From the NCBI GenBank assembly GCA_013398955.1, contig VWPU01014821.1, forward strand, positions 1 to 64,000: a DNA stretch of 64,000 nt, given 5' to 3'. This document shows, piece by piece, positions 38,330 through 52,524 of this stretch. Made by a program: the position numbers and the translations under genes. The DNA is from Callaeas wilsoni (Eukaryota > Chordata > Aves > Passeriformes > Callaeidae). Position 1 is the stretch's first letter, and every line of letters begins with the position of its first letter. Under the pieces are notes generated by a model, which saw only the letters and a program-made list of their open reading frames with translations, did no database searches and was not told the origin of the DNA.

Positions 38330-38880
38330 CATTCAGGGTCTGCGGGCAGCTGCCGTGGGAGCTGTTTTTTGGCAAGGAGGGTGCCGTTCCACCGCGCAGC
38401 ACCTTGCTGAGGCTGCGGCTGCAGCCCGGGGATGGGCAGGGGTCCCTCGGGAAGGGGCACGGGTCCCTGCCAAGGCAGTCCGGGGGTTGAGGCGTTGTGC
38501 TTTAGCGCCCGAAGGGAGGGAATTTGTCGTGCTAACCGGGGTTGAGGAGAGGCGCCTTCGTTTCGGTGCGCCGCTCTCGGTCGCGGTACCCAGCCCCCGC
38601 AGCTCGCGCGGAGCCCCGGGGTGTCCGGGAGGGATCGTCCTGGGATGCTCGAGGGGCGGCTGGCCCGCCGGGCCCGGGCTGGGGCTCAGCTGCGGGCTCA
38701 CAGGAGCGCGGCACTCCACGAGGGCCGAGGGAACACCAGGAGCGACGAGGGCTTCGGTTCTTTCCTGCTGTCTCCCCACGGCTTCTGTCCCTCTGTGCCG
38801 GGGGACTCTGGGCTGCCGCTCGTTCCGAGGTTAACTTGCTTCCTAGGAGGGCCGGGGTAAACGTTCCGCTTCTGTTTGCA
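38330..38880. promoter_or_regulatory. intragenic CpG island ~1.7 kb upstream of FGF13 penultimate exon
   Basis: About 550 bp are GC-rich and CpG-dense, with a peak near 38540-38700 (TTTCGGTGCGCCGCTCTCGG, CTCGCGCGGAGCCCCGGGG). The surrounding intron is AT-rich. Open frames run in all forward frames and on the reverse strand, and none resembles a known protein. The island contains no FGF13 exon I recognise. It could be an enhancer or an alternative or antisense promoter, and which strand it would drive is not clear from sequence. Confidence 0.55.
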
Positions 38881-41398
<2,518 letters not shown>

Positions 41399-41660
41399 CC
41401 AGGTTCAGGCCAGCCAAGTGCTCTCTAAACAGAACCTTACCTCTGGATGCAGTTGAATTCTTACTCGCAGTCTTTCATCCAAACGTTCAATTGCCCAGGA
41501 CAAGCCACCGAACTCGCATAGGTCACTCGTTTATCAGCCATTAGATCTACTGGTTGTCAAAGGATAAAGCCCAGTAATGTAGAATATGCTTGTGCATATC
41601 ACAAGGCAGTTGGATAGCCAGCAAACACAACTGCGGAAAAAATCCCGGAGAAGAAATGTC

Positions 41661-41711
41661 CAGCTCTTTCTCTCTCTCACTTTTTCTTTCTCTCTTTCTC
41701 TCTCCCTCCTA
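41661..41711 (+). repeat. CT-rich pyrimidine tract in FGF13 3' UTR
   Basis: About fifty bases almost free of purines, made of CTCTTTCTCTCT-like words. Such tracts in mRNA can bind polypyrimidine-tract proteins (family knowledge), and the tract may also be a length-variable microsatellite. Confidence 0.85.
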
Positions 41712-42644
41712 TGCTTTGTGGAAAACGAAACAAAAACATTTCACAGCATTCACTGCTGATAAGAATTTGCTTTCCAACTCAGAAAAAGACCACTTTTGCT
41801 CTTCAAAGGAAATTTTAATGCTTGTATGTTTTATAGGGGCAAAGAAAAAACAAATATGTAAACTCTGTTGTTTCCTTGGCTTACCGTTTTATATCTAAGG
41901 CTTGATAAAAAAAAAAATGTATCCTTTAATTTGGAATAGTGCAACTTTTTGATTTCTGAACTCCAATGGGTCTTTAAAGCTATGTCTTTAAAAAAATAAT
42001 TCAAAATTCAGGGTTGGAACTGAGAGTTGGTGTCTCAGGCTCAAGCAAACAGTGTTCTTGTGGTTTTAAACACAATGAAATATAAATTTTTATAGATTTG
42101 TAGTTTCTGGTAAAGTTCTTGTGCTAACCCCAGTCTGTAGGAATTGAGTTGTTTTGTTATCCCAAGTGGAAGTTAACAGAAAGGGATAAAATTATCCTCC
42201 AGTGTAGATTTCTCTTAATTCCATTTTGTGTGTCATGTTAAACTATCGTTGTGGCTTCTTTTCTAAAGACAGAAACTGTGGAATTAAGGTGACTTAATTT
42301 TTTTATAAGAAACGTCTTATTTGTAAAAGTCCTTTCACTGTAACGGGCACGTGAATATTGTGTAGGAGGAAGCGTTAGGACAGGTTACCCCTAAACAACA
42401 TATACTTATACATGCTATTGGAAACAATTGTTTAAAAAATGTAGTTAGGTTTCCATTTAGGTCATCATGTCTGTTGCATGGGAGAAAGTTGGAATATTGG
42501 CATAGAGTTGCATGATGTGTAAGATTTTGTGCATTAATCATCGTTGGATTCTGTGCTCCAAAACTGAATTAGTTCTGTACAGGCAGCTTTCTGCCTGGTA
42601 CAAAAAAGTTGTTTATTATTTGTTGTATACACAACCATGCACTG

Positions 42645-42650
42645 AATAAA
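42645..42650 (+). terminator. FGF13: FGF13 polyadenylation signal AATAAA
   Basis: A canonical hexamer in GCACTGAATAAACTATTTAT, about 1.25 kb after the stop codon, followed within 35-50 bases by a T/G-rich stretch. No better signal is seen between the stop codon and this point. Confidence 0.85.
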
Positions 42651-42670
42651 CTATTTATATTAAGATGTAC

Positions 42671-45600
42671 TTTTTAAAAAAGCTTGTTTGATTATATGCT
42701 GTACATCCATGATTAATTTTAAGGGAAAAGGGTTGGCTATTAAATTATAAAGTTACAAAAGATACTGTAATTAATGCTCAGAATCGTTCTGTGTGACGGT
42801 CATTCCCTGTAAGGCCGTACATACAGAAATTCCAACATTCTTTGCTTCTGGGTACTGTTAGAGCTGGTCCCGCGTGCCCGGCCGAGATACTCAAACACAG
42901 CCATGCTCCAGTGTCAGCAGGCCTTGGGAACGATCCCCGTGTGCTGCTGGGGCCCCTGAGCTGCACTTCCCTGCTCCGAGCCTTCCCCTGCTCCGGGTGC
43001 CCGCCCTGCCAGAGCCCTGCAGCCCCTCCCCAGCCCTGGCACGGCGCTCCCCAGGAGCTCTGGCAGCTCCAGCGCTGCTCGCGCCTGGTGCCGATGCTCG
43101 GCGTGTGCTGGGCATCACTGCACAGCGTTAGCAGCCAGCTGTATCTGGCCTCGAGGAAAAAGGCTCCCATACCTTTGCTCTGGAGGGAAAACATCTCTCT
43201 CTCCTGCCTTTTCTCTCTGAAAACAGCCAGGAAAACTTTTCTCATCTGCAACATCCAGGCAGCTCTGACAGGTGAGCTTCACTCATCAAGGTGTTCCAAG
43301 AAGTACTAGCAATTACAAGTTTTCATCATGGGTGGCTGAAGAACCAGTTCTGGAAGACGATAATGGAAATGGAGGCAAAAATCTACCCCTAAATGTTAGG
43401 CTGAAATCAAAATGAGATATCCTGTTGTCTGCTCTGTGTTCCTCCCACCTGACCAGCTTTAAGGTCAGGGCTGAGACAGGAGGGAAGGAGATCATTTCAG
43501 ATCACACCTCCAGATTTGTTGTTTCATGGCAAATAGTAAGTGAAGAGCTCTGGCCTGCTCTTGGAGGGCCCAGGCTCCCCCAGCTTGCCCCTTTGCACAG
43601 GGTGAAGAAAGCGAGAGCGTATCCAGTGCCGCAGAAATCCTTAAAAATTGAAGATGCGGTCGTGATTGCTCCAGAGGTTTTGATAACTCAGTGGGTCTGG
43701 ATCACCTCTTCCCTTCAACTAAATGTGAGATGTCCTTGGGGAAGAATTTTCTTAACCCTCCCATCCTCAAACATCAAACTTATTCAGGTACAGATTCCAA
43801 AAAGGGAGTCTGAATGCCTTAGGAACATAAAGCCTGATTTTAAAACAGGCGTATTTATAGCAAAGCTAGTTCAGTGCTGAGTGTTTACTACCCTAGAGAT
43901 AACTGGAGCTCTCCTGCTTTGCTTTATAGCTGCAGTATTCCTGTTATTCTCCATCCCTGTACCTCCAACCCTGAAGATCATGTGCAGTAGAAGGAAAATT
44001 CTTGTCTCACAACTCGTCCCTTCCGAGTCCTGTAGTCTGACCCATCTTTTGTGTTGATGTTGGTGTCAGCTGTAAGCATTTACTGCCAAACCTCTTGTTC
44101 CAAACTTTCTGATATACCAAGCTAGCAAAGGGCACTCTTGGATGGAGATGAGGAGAGAGATGTGGTGATGGATAAGCCATAAAGAGATGTTTCTGACGAC
44201 GACGTTAAATTTCTGACAAACCTGTTCCAGCAATATTTTTTTCCTTCAGATTACTGAGGACTGAAAAGGTAATAATCCTGGTAGAGTGCTGATAGTAGAC
44301 AAAAGGTGATTTACTCTGTGAGCAAAGCGGGGGATTATACCCAGGGTTTTACATGTAGTCTCTGGAGCCATAATTAGGATTTAATAGGAAAAGTTAGAGT
44401 TAAATGTGACTTTACAGACAGTGAGTGAAGGGAATATTCTGCCCCAGCCAGCAAAGTTAAGGCAAGGATGTGGCTTCATCAGAGGACCAGACTCCATCTG
44501 AGGAATCAGATTCCAGAATACTTATTTCAGCACCCATAAATTAGAAAGCTACACAGATTTTCTTCTGGATAATACCTTCCTTTAAGAAACCTGCTAGATG
44601 TTGGGAAAATGTCTGTTTGGATGCTTGTCTATCAAAACTTACAGTCCCTGGTAAACCTGCTCTGCTCTGCCACAGGTCCAGTGGCAGAGTGTAGCAGGAT
44701 GCACACCTGGAGTAAGGAAAAGCCCAGGGGCTGCTGTGAACCCAAGCCCTCAGCTGGCTGTGAGCCGCTGGCCATCTGCAGAACGGGCTCTCAGGCCCCT
44801 CTGGCATTGCCAAGGGGGTGGTGATGCCTTTCACCTGCCAGTTCTCCTGTGCCTGCCCCTCCGGCAGTGCTGCCCGCAGCCCACGAGGGCACCACGGGCC
44901 TGGAGCTGCTCAGGAGGGGCAGAGCCCTCACAGCAGCTTCTAACACACCTGGGCTTCACCTGGCAGAGCCCCGAGCCGCTGCAGGGATTCTGCAGACAAA
45001 TGCCACCTGCCAGCCCAAAGGAAACGGGTCACCCCTGAAGGTGGGAGAAGAGTGCTGGGAGCACAATGCTCGCAAGGCACAATTGCTGCCTTTTGTGATC
45101 ACCTGTGGGAGCTGCTTTCTTAGAGGCCTTTGCAGGGGGCTCGGACACTGCTGCTTGGCCTGCTCTGGGGGTGAGGGAGAGTGGGAAGAGCTCCTCTCTG
45201 TATCCCAGAGATCTTTGTTTGTTCTTTTCCTAGTTTGTTTAATTTACCTCATGCTACCTCATAGCATGGTTGTATCTCCGTAGCCACTTGCTGGGCCGTG
45301 TTCATCGCTGGCACGATGGCAGCCAGCTCCTGCTCGGGGCGAATGCCCCCGGGCCACCCAGGGCGGAGCAGTGCCCGTCCTGCGGCAGCGCCTGCTGTCC
45401 CCAGCGCTGCCTTCCCACGAGAGCACGAGAGGAAGGCGGTGTCCCGAGCTCAGGGATGCTGTGGTACCCAGGCCTCGCCCCAGCCGAGCCCAGCGTGGAG
45501 CCAGGTCTGGCAGAGCCCTGCTGTGTCTTGAGTATCTCTGCGTGGAGACGGGGCCAGCTCGAGGGGTTCAGATGTCTCCCTGACATATCCTTGGCCAGGA

Positions 45601-48600
45601 CACTTTTGCAGGACAGAATCTGTACGTAACAACCTCCTATCTTCTAATAAATAATTCTCTCTTAAACAAACTCCCTCTCGTCTGGGCTCTCATTTTTTAT
45701 CACTGCAGATGGAATAGGGGCTCTCTGCCCCACCAGCAGTACTACACCATGGCTTAGCTTTCCCTGGGACAGAGGCCCTTCTGTATTAAAATTGTCCTTT
45801 CCCTGTCCTCGTGAACCAGAGAGGGACAACTTGAGCGGTCAGCCCAAGACCAACAGAAATGGATGCTTCAGTGTCCTGTAGCCTCAGCATGAAGGACACA
45901 GAGAGTGTGATGCATTTTACCAGCTCAGAGAATGGCTGCTCTAAATGCTGGAGCTTGGTTTCCTCCTTGATGTAAGACCAAGACAAAAACCACCATGGTT
46001 TTGTCTGACTTTGGCTCTGCAAAAATGGCATGAAAGTACAGTAGAAAGCCTATTTAAAATAAGTTAATTTCTTGGGGAAAAGACCTGCCATGCAATTTAT
46101 CCTGAGTAACTCCAGCTTTGGCCTTTTTTCAGCTCTCTTTGGGGGAGATGTCCTTGACAACATAAAATTTCCAATTCACAGAGTAAATTTTTAAGACACT
46201 CTTCCGTGGCATGAGTGAGCAGAGCTGTGGGGCTCTGGTTCATGCCTTTTGGATAGCAGGTCCTGAAACGAGCTGGGTTTGCTGCTGTACAATGGCTTTT
46301 ATAGCTGACCAGCTGCAGTAGCAGATCTCACCCTGCTTTGAGGACATCAGTCTGGGGGACACTCAGTCACCTTCTGCAGCTACTCTCAAGGGAAAGTTTA
46401 AATATTAAAGGAAAACCCAAATTTGAAACACATTTTACATTAATCAGGGAAATTGATGTAATAAATTATTCTATCTCATCAGGAATTAGAAGACAACTTA
46501 TAGGGTTCCCTTCAAAGATCATTATTAATGATTTGAAATTTAAGAGTCTTAAATACCACGTATGGAAAATTACTTTCAAGCACTCATACGCCTAATTTTT
46601 TCCCCAGATGTTTGGCATGTCTCACCTAAATTCAACAGCTGGAGGGGCAGGATGAACGCTTTCACGTCGCAGGGGTTTCGCAGCACTGCACGTTGTCTGT
46701 CACACTCCCTTCCTGAGCTTGCCCCCTGGCAGAGGACAGGGTGACAGGTCCCCACGCCCCCCAGGGCCGTCACTCCTGTGTTTGTGTCCCTGCCGTGCCG
46801 CACGCGGCGCCCAGAGCTGGGCTTTGCTGAGCTGGTGCTGGGCTGATCTGGGCTGTCCGTGGCACTCCTCGGGGGCACACAGGGACTGGCAGTGCCCTTC
46901 TGCTCTGTCTCAGCTCAGGGCAGGAGCCTGGGGTGTATCGGGAGTGAAAGGAAGTGCTCAGGCACCGAAGTGCTGCTGAGCAGTGGCAGCAGCAGCGCTG
47001 GGCAGACCGTGGCTGGTTCACATTGACTCCGCAGTGAATAGACTGCAAAGCTCTGAGTTTATCATGATTCTTCACCCACACCTTAAGGAAAACTAAGGCA
47101 CAAATAATGCCCTATCCGACTTGGGTGAGCAGATCATTCTTTCCCCCTTCCTTTGAGCAGTGATTTAATTCAGTTTATGAATGTGGTTATAGAAAGCAGG
47201 GCCCTGCACTGGGAGTGGGGGCACAGACTCCAAACCTTTGCAGCATCCAAGTTTCTATAGACAAGAACTCAGAGCTGGTTTATTCTTTTCCAACCATACT
47301 GTATAGAACTTGGGGGAAATTCTAGTGAGGTCTGAGACAAAGTCAGTGTGTTTTTCATACGGTGAGCTCAGGATCAGCCTGACAAACAGAACCTCAGGGA
47401 GACATATCTGTGGAAGGAAAAGCTTTCAGACACCCTCTAAAGAGGAACAGGAAAAAGAAAAAGTGTAAAAGAGTTTACATTAAGTGGTGTTGTACACAGA
47501 AACCCTCCGAAGGACACTTGGAGCATCCCCAGTGCTGCAGACGTGTGCCAGGGGAGGGCCGATGGGGATGAAATGCCAGAGGGAGGATGACCCGAGTTCA
47601 GGGGTGTTCTGGGGACGGTGGCTTTGCCCCATGTTTCTCCAGCTCGCTCTTATGCTCTACCAAAGATGTTTTAGAGCAATGAAGTAAGAGTTTCACTCTC
47701 CTCATGATGAAAAGAGCAAGGCCAATAAAGGGAAGCAAAAGACGAGATGGAGCCCAAGGGTCGGGGAGTGGGGCACATCCTGCAGGGAAAGGCACAACCG
47801 CACTGCCTCTCATTGAGTTTAGCAATGAGCTACGCCCCGAGCAGGACAGGACAGCAAAACAACGAGGCACAGGTCAGGGGCCTCTGCTGCACTGCCTCAA
47901 GGCCTGACCCTAATCTCAGTCTCAGAATACACCACAGACTCTGCTAAGGCTGGAGTTCCCTGCTGGTTTGAAGAGCCTTTATCTACACCAACATTTCACT
48001 CTGTTGCTGAAGAACCTTAGACATTACCTCATGCATAAGTATGTAACAGTGTTAATCTAGGAAATTTTTTTAGATAACAAAATCAACTGGTTCAAAACTT
48101 AATTAATCCTATTTCCTTCCCAAATGATTTCCTTCAAATGGTACTTGAGATAGTTTTACTTTCCCTCATTGTCTCTCTAATATACTGATGAACTTTCTCT
48201 GCTGAGCTTCTCCCTGTTTTAATTGTCTGCTCATCCAACCATCCCTTCTGATAATTAAGCAAGTTAATAATATAGAGTGATCTTTAAAAATTAAACTCCT
48301 TTTCTTGTTTAAGAAAAGCAGAACTTTCATTGTTGTTTAAAGATGTGGGGTCTTTTTTTACTTTCTTAATTTAAAAGAACAATTACTGCATTTGGAAGTA
48401 GTGGCAACACTTGAGAACTCACCTGCCACAGAGGTGGTGAAAGTATTATTTTACATTAACTGCAAAGGTTTTGCATTAGATAATATAACGAGATTTTTCT
48501 AGGGAGTTTCAATCAGCAGATCTCGTGATCACATAATTAGGTAGACTGAGCAAAACAAAGAGCGAAGGAAATCATAAAGCAGTCAGGGTTATGGGTGCTG

Positions 48601-51600
48601 CTCTTGCCAGCTAGTGTCCTCTTCTGCTTGGATGGGCTCAAGCTCAGCCTGTAGCACATCCCAAATCCCATCTTGTCGGTCCCGAAAGCTCGGTGCTGCC
48701 GTAGCCCTCTGCGCAAAGAGCATCGGCACTGCGGGTGCGCGGTGGGGGCCAGCGTCCCACCGGCTTCCCCTGCACATGCCCTGCTGAGGGTCCTCGGTGC
48801 GGCCCCTCACAAGCTGCACTTGGCACAGCAGGAGCCCGCGGCTCCCCAGGTACCCACCTGGCTCCAGGTGCGCTGCGGCTCCCACCCGGTGCCGAGCACA
48901 TCCCTCTGTGGCAGCTCACCGAGCCAGCTCCGAATCAGCAGCGTTTTCAGCAGACACAAAGGCAGAATTCCTCCATCAGACAGACAGCAGCCCACTCAGG
49001 GTTTAAATTCTGCTTAGGAGGAAAATGTGTTAAGCACACTGAAATCTATTAAATACACACACAAACACACACAAATAGGCGTGAAAGATACAGACACACA
49101 TAAATGCATGCAGATTATAGACAGTTAGAGCTATATACAGCAGTTCATGGTTTTCATACTAAAGGTGCTGGCAAACAGCCTGAACTGGTGAGAACGGGGC
49201 CAGCAGCAGCGAGCTCAAAGAACACCACGAGCTGCGAAGCAGGCTTAGAGCACACAGCATTGCCCCTTGCCAAGGCAGTAAACTGGCAAATGCTTAGGAG
49301 ATAACCCTGCCAGTCTTGTTCATGCAAGCACTTCCAAAAGCCAAACATTCCCCTGGGTACTGGCTGACCCCTCTTGTGAGCGGGAAGGGAACGACGCTTT
49401 GCTAGAAGTCTTTCACTTCTTGATCAAAGTTTGCAGTGAGAAAGGCCTTGAACACTCGGGGGAGTGCAGTGGTGAAGCATTGCTCAGCAGTGGCATCAAA
49501 GAGGAAACCACACTCCAGTCCCTTGGCCACAAGAGGGAGAGAAGGCAGCTGCTAAAACTTCACTAAAAGCTGCACAAAAATCTCAAGTCTTTGAAGGCTG
49601 CCATGGAAATGCAGAAGGGTTTAGGCAGCTGACAAAGACTACAGAGCTGGACGGAGCTTGCCAGGCAAGATGAGACAAGAGGTGGGGAAAAGGTTAATCA
49701 CCAGAAAGGTTAAAGGAAACTAAAAGTATATGTGCAAAAAAGTGCTGGGAAGAGAGAGTAGGCCTAGGAATAACCACCGAGTGGGATGGCATTAATGATG
49801 ACTCAAAAGTGGTGAAAAAGTTACTGAAAGTTGGGCTGCCTACAGATCTAGGCATTTGCCTTAGTACCAGAAGTCTTCATTAAATGCCAATAAAACTTCC
49901 AGCCACCAGGTTCTGAACCACCGAAGCTGATCTCAGCTCTGATTGCCCAGAGCCCAGGCTAAGTCACCTCCTTGCACTCCTGCAGGACGGGTCTGAGAGC
50001 AGAAGTCACTGTAGTCACAGAAAGGTCAACCAAAACCAATGAGCTCATCAAGCCTGAGCATATTGCATCCTGGAACAAAGAGGTCAGTGGCTGAGCAGCT
50101 TTAACTGATTTTATTTACTGTCTACACCTGGGGCTAAACCTATGTAATTCCTGTATAACCAGAAGGAAACCATGGATTTGCGCTCGGAACTTGCAGTCGG
50201 CTGGTTCGTGCTGGTTCATGTCGGCAGTGGGTAACGGTGCTCTGCCAGACACCTCCTGTGTGCCCAAGCAGGCTCTGGGCTCTGAATTTGTCAGCAGAAT
50301 CAGCCAAGAGTTTAGCAGCAAATGTGTACATTCCCCTGTCTCACAAGTCCCCTTAGAACAAAAACATCCTGATCCAAATAGCTCAAGTATCATCTGCCCT
50401 TCTTAAAAAGGGAATGCTGTGCTATAAAATAAAGTGATGCATGCCCAGAAGTGCATGAAAAAGAGAGACCATGGGTGAAAAAGGAAACACAAAACATTTT
50501 AGGCATGAAAGACAATTGCACATGAATTACTTTTAAAGCCCTTGTTCCTTTTAAAAATCCAATCTGAACCCCCGTGCAGAACGCTGGGGCTGCAGATTAC
50601 AGGGAGACACCTGGGCAATGTGGCCCTGCCTCGCTGCACTGCACAAGCCAAGAGGCAATGAGGAAGACAAACTAACAAGGAAATCTGTCTCTTTTGAAAA
50701 CTTGATGAAGAGATAAATTAATTAGAACAAGTAATTATAGAATACACATTTTCTTCTTGCTATATAATAATGCATCAGGGCATGAATGAGATGAGGAGGC
50801 AGCTCAGCTGTGCACAGCTTGGGAGCCCTGAGGTTGGGCAATGGATCTGATGGCCACAGTCTAGTCTGGCTCATCTGCCTCAAAAACAGGTTCGTTGGGC
50901 TCAGCATACCTGGAATTAGACCTTGTTCTGGTCAGAGATTTGTCTCCTGCCTGCAGGAGGCTAGCATGAAGTGCAGCGCAGTAAAACACCTCATTATACT
51001 GCTCCCAGCTCTCTCACGGGTGTCAGGAAATGGCCCAGGTAGTGCTGTGATGGAGGAAAAGGTGCTGTTCTTCACCTGTGTTAATGTGCCAGGCTTTGGG
51101 GGTAACCTTTCCAGTTCTTTGTGTATTCATCACCAGCAGCCCATGAGGGTGGGAGAGTGAAACTCCCTGCAAGAACCCCGCCTTGGCCTCAGTGGCCAAG
51201 CCCTCATTGGGGCAGGACCGTGATGTGTTCTGATGAAGGTACTGTCAAACCACTCAGGGAGCAGTGCTTTGTAAGTAACCGTGATATTTAAACCCTGTGA
51301 CCTTTTAAAAAGTGTAAGATCTGGCTTAAAGGGCAGCTTTCCTCAAATAAATGACTCTGAAACCTCTTCGGTCAGATTGTTTTTTAAAAAAATCCATAAT
51401 GGGAAGACATCAGATTATTTTACTATAAGAAGATTAATCATTAATATCTTACAATTGATTTGCAAGCTACATTTATTTATGATGTGTTTGTATAGCACCA
51501 TGCACACCCTTATCTATTATCCAGACCTCAAAGAGTTACTTAGTGCAAATAAATCAATGCCATTTATCGATTAAATTATATAAATACTCTTGGAATTTGG

Positions 51601-51799
51601 ACAAGTCAAAGTTTCCATAGCCATTCTCAGGTCTCTCATTTATGGGCTGGAAGCTGGCAAATTATAGTCTAAAGCAAGCTAAGGAGGCTGGTGAGCTCAA
51701 CGTGGGCTGTGCAGCTGGGCTGCTGTGGCTGCCTGTGCTTTCCTGCCTAGTGCAGTCCTTGGTTGTGCTCCTGGTGCTTGCTGCAGTCCAGGTGGCAGA
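42671..51799. other. 3' flank of FGF13, intergenic, no recognised gene
   Basis: GC-rich blocks at about 42840-43110, 44740-45050, 45300-45560, 46690-46930 and 48700-48930 alternate with AT-rich DNA. A CA-rich microsatellite lies at about 49055-49100. Open frames in the GC-rich blocks (for example 42842-43309 and 43425-43880) have no recognisable domains and no clear splice-bounded structure. No tRNA or miRNA hairpin is recognised. Confidence 0.6.
49055..49100. repeat. CA-rich microsatellite, imperfect
   Basis: Short ACACACAC runs interrupted by AAA and by ATAGGCGTGAAAG. The array is imperfect and probably old. Confidence 0.7.
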
Positions 51800-52146
51800 A
51801 GGAGAGGGGTGAATCTCTGCTCTTTGGAGCAGGCTGCAGGGTATTTCTATTAGCACCTGAAAGGAGATGTCTTCTCCCAGGACAAGAGGAAACAGCCTCA
51901 AGTTGCACCAGGAGAGGTTTAGATGGGATATCAGGAATGCTTTCTTCAGGGAAAGGGCTGTCATGCTTTGAAAAAGGATCCCAGGGAAATGGTGAAATCA
52001 CCATCCCTGAAAGTGCTCCAGAAAAGCGTGTGGATGTGGCACTTGGAGACACGGTTTATTGATGAACACAGTGGTGCCGGCTCGGGGCTTGGACTCGATG
52101 ATCTTGGAGGTCTTTTCCAACCTTAATGATCCCGTGATTCTGTGAT
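51800..52146 (+). mobile_element. CR1 LINE 3'-end fragment, sense, longer-tail subfamily
   Basis: The order of words is diagnostic for the 3' end of a CR1 element: GGACAAGAGGAAACAGCCTC, AAGTTGCACCAGGAGAGGTT, GAAATCACCATCCCTGAAAG, GGACTCGATGATCTTGGAGG, TCTTTTCCAACCTTAATGAT, then the tail GTGATTCTGTGAT. The 5' limit is approximate, and there is no intact reverse transcriptase frame. Confidence 0.93.
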
Positions 52147-52340
52147 ACGTGCACAGGGTGCTGGACTCCCTGAGTGCTGGATGTGCGGCCCAGAAACAGG
52201 CTGCAGTCTGAGCTGGTGCCTGAACAGTCAGAGGGCAAAGAGTTGGCCAGAAAGTCCCCTCGAAGTCACTTCACTGCCTTCCTTCAGCTCCTTGCTTTAA
52301 AATTCCCCTTGTGAGCCTGACCAGGAAGACGTTGCATTTA

Positions 52341-52524
52341 TCCTGCCACCCTGCCCAGAGAAGCCGTGGCTGCCCCATCCCTGGAAGTGTCCGAAGCCAG
52401 GTTGGACAGGGCTTGGAGCACCCTGGGATAGTGGGAGGTGTCCCTGTTAGGGCAGGAGGCCTGGACTAGATGATCTTTAAAGCCCCTTCCAAACCAAACC
52501 GTCCTCAGCTTCTCTGATTCTGTG
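52341..52524 (+). mobile_element. CR1 LINE 3'-end fragment, sense, second subfamily
   Basis: Typical words GCCCAGAGAAGCCGTGGCTG, CATCCCTGGAAGTGTCCGAA, GCCAGGTTGGACAGGGCTTG and ACTAGATGATCTTTAAAGCC are followed by the decayed tail CTCTGATTCTGTG. It differs from the CR1 fragment 200 bp to the left, so it is a separate insertion. Confidence 0.92.

Larger units (their letters stand above)
41399..42670 (+). other. FGF13: FGF13 3' untranslated region
   Basis: Non-coding, AT-rich sequence follows the stop codon up to about 20 bases past the AATAAA at 42645. It carries a pyrimidine-rich tract at 41661-41711 and several A or T runs, and an AUUUA pentamer near its end. The exact cleavage point cannot be fixed from sequence. 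A T/G-rich stretch (GCTTGTTTGATT, about 42682 onward) is a suitable downstream element. Confidence 0.85.

Noticed and set aside
38286..38834. 182-codon + strand frame across the CpG island
   Set aside because: Other forward frames and reverse frames are open over the same bases, the Ala/Gly/Arg-rich composition follows GC content, and no family is recognised.
43425..43880. 151-codon + strand frame 0.8 kb after the FGF13 polyadenylation signal
   Set aside because: No domain recognised, ordinary composition, and no splice or promoter context. A retrocopy was considered but no parent gene is recognisable.
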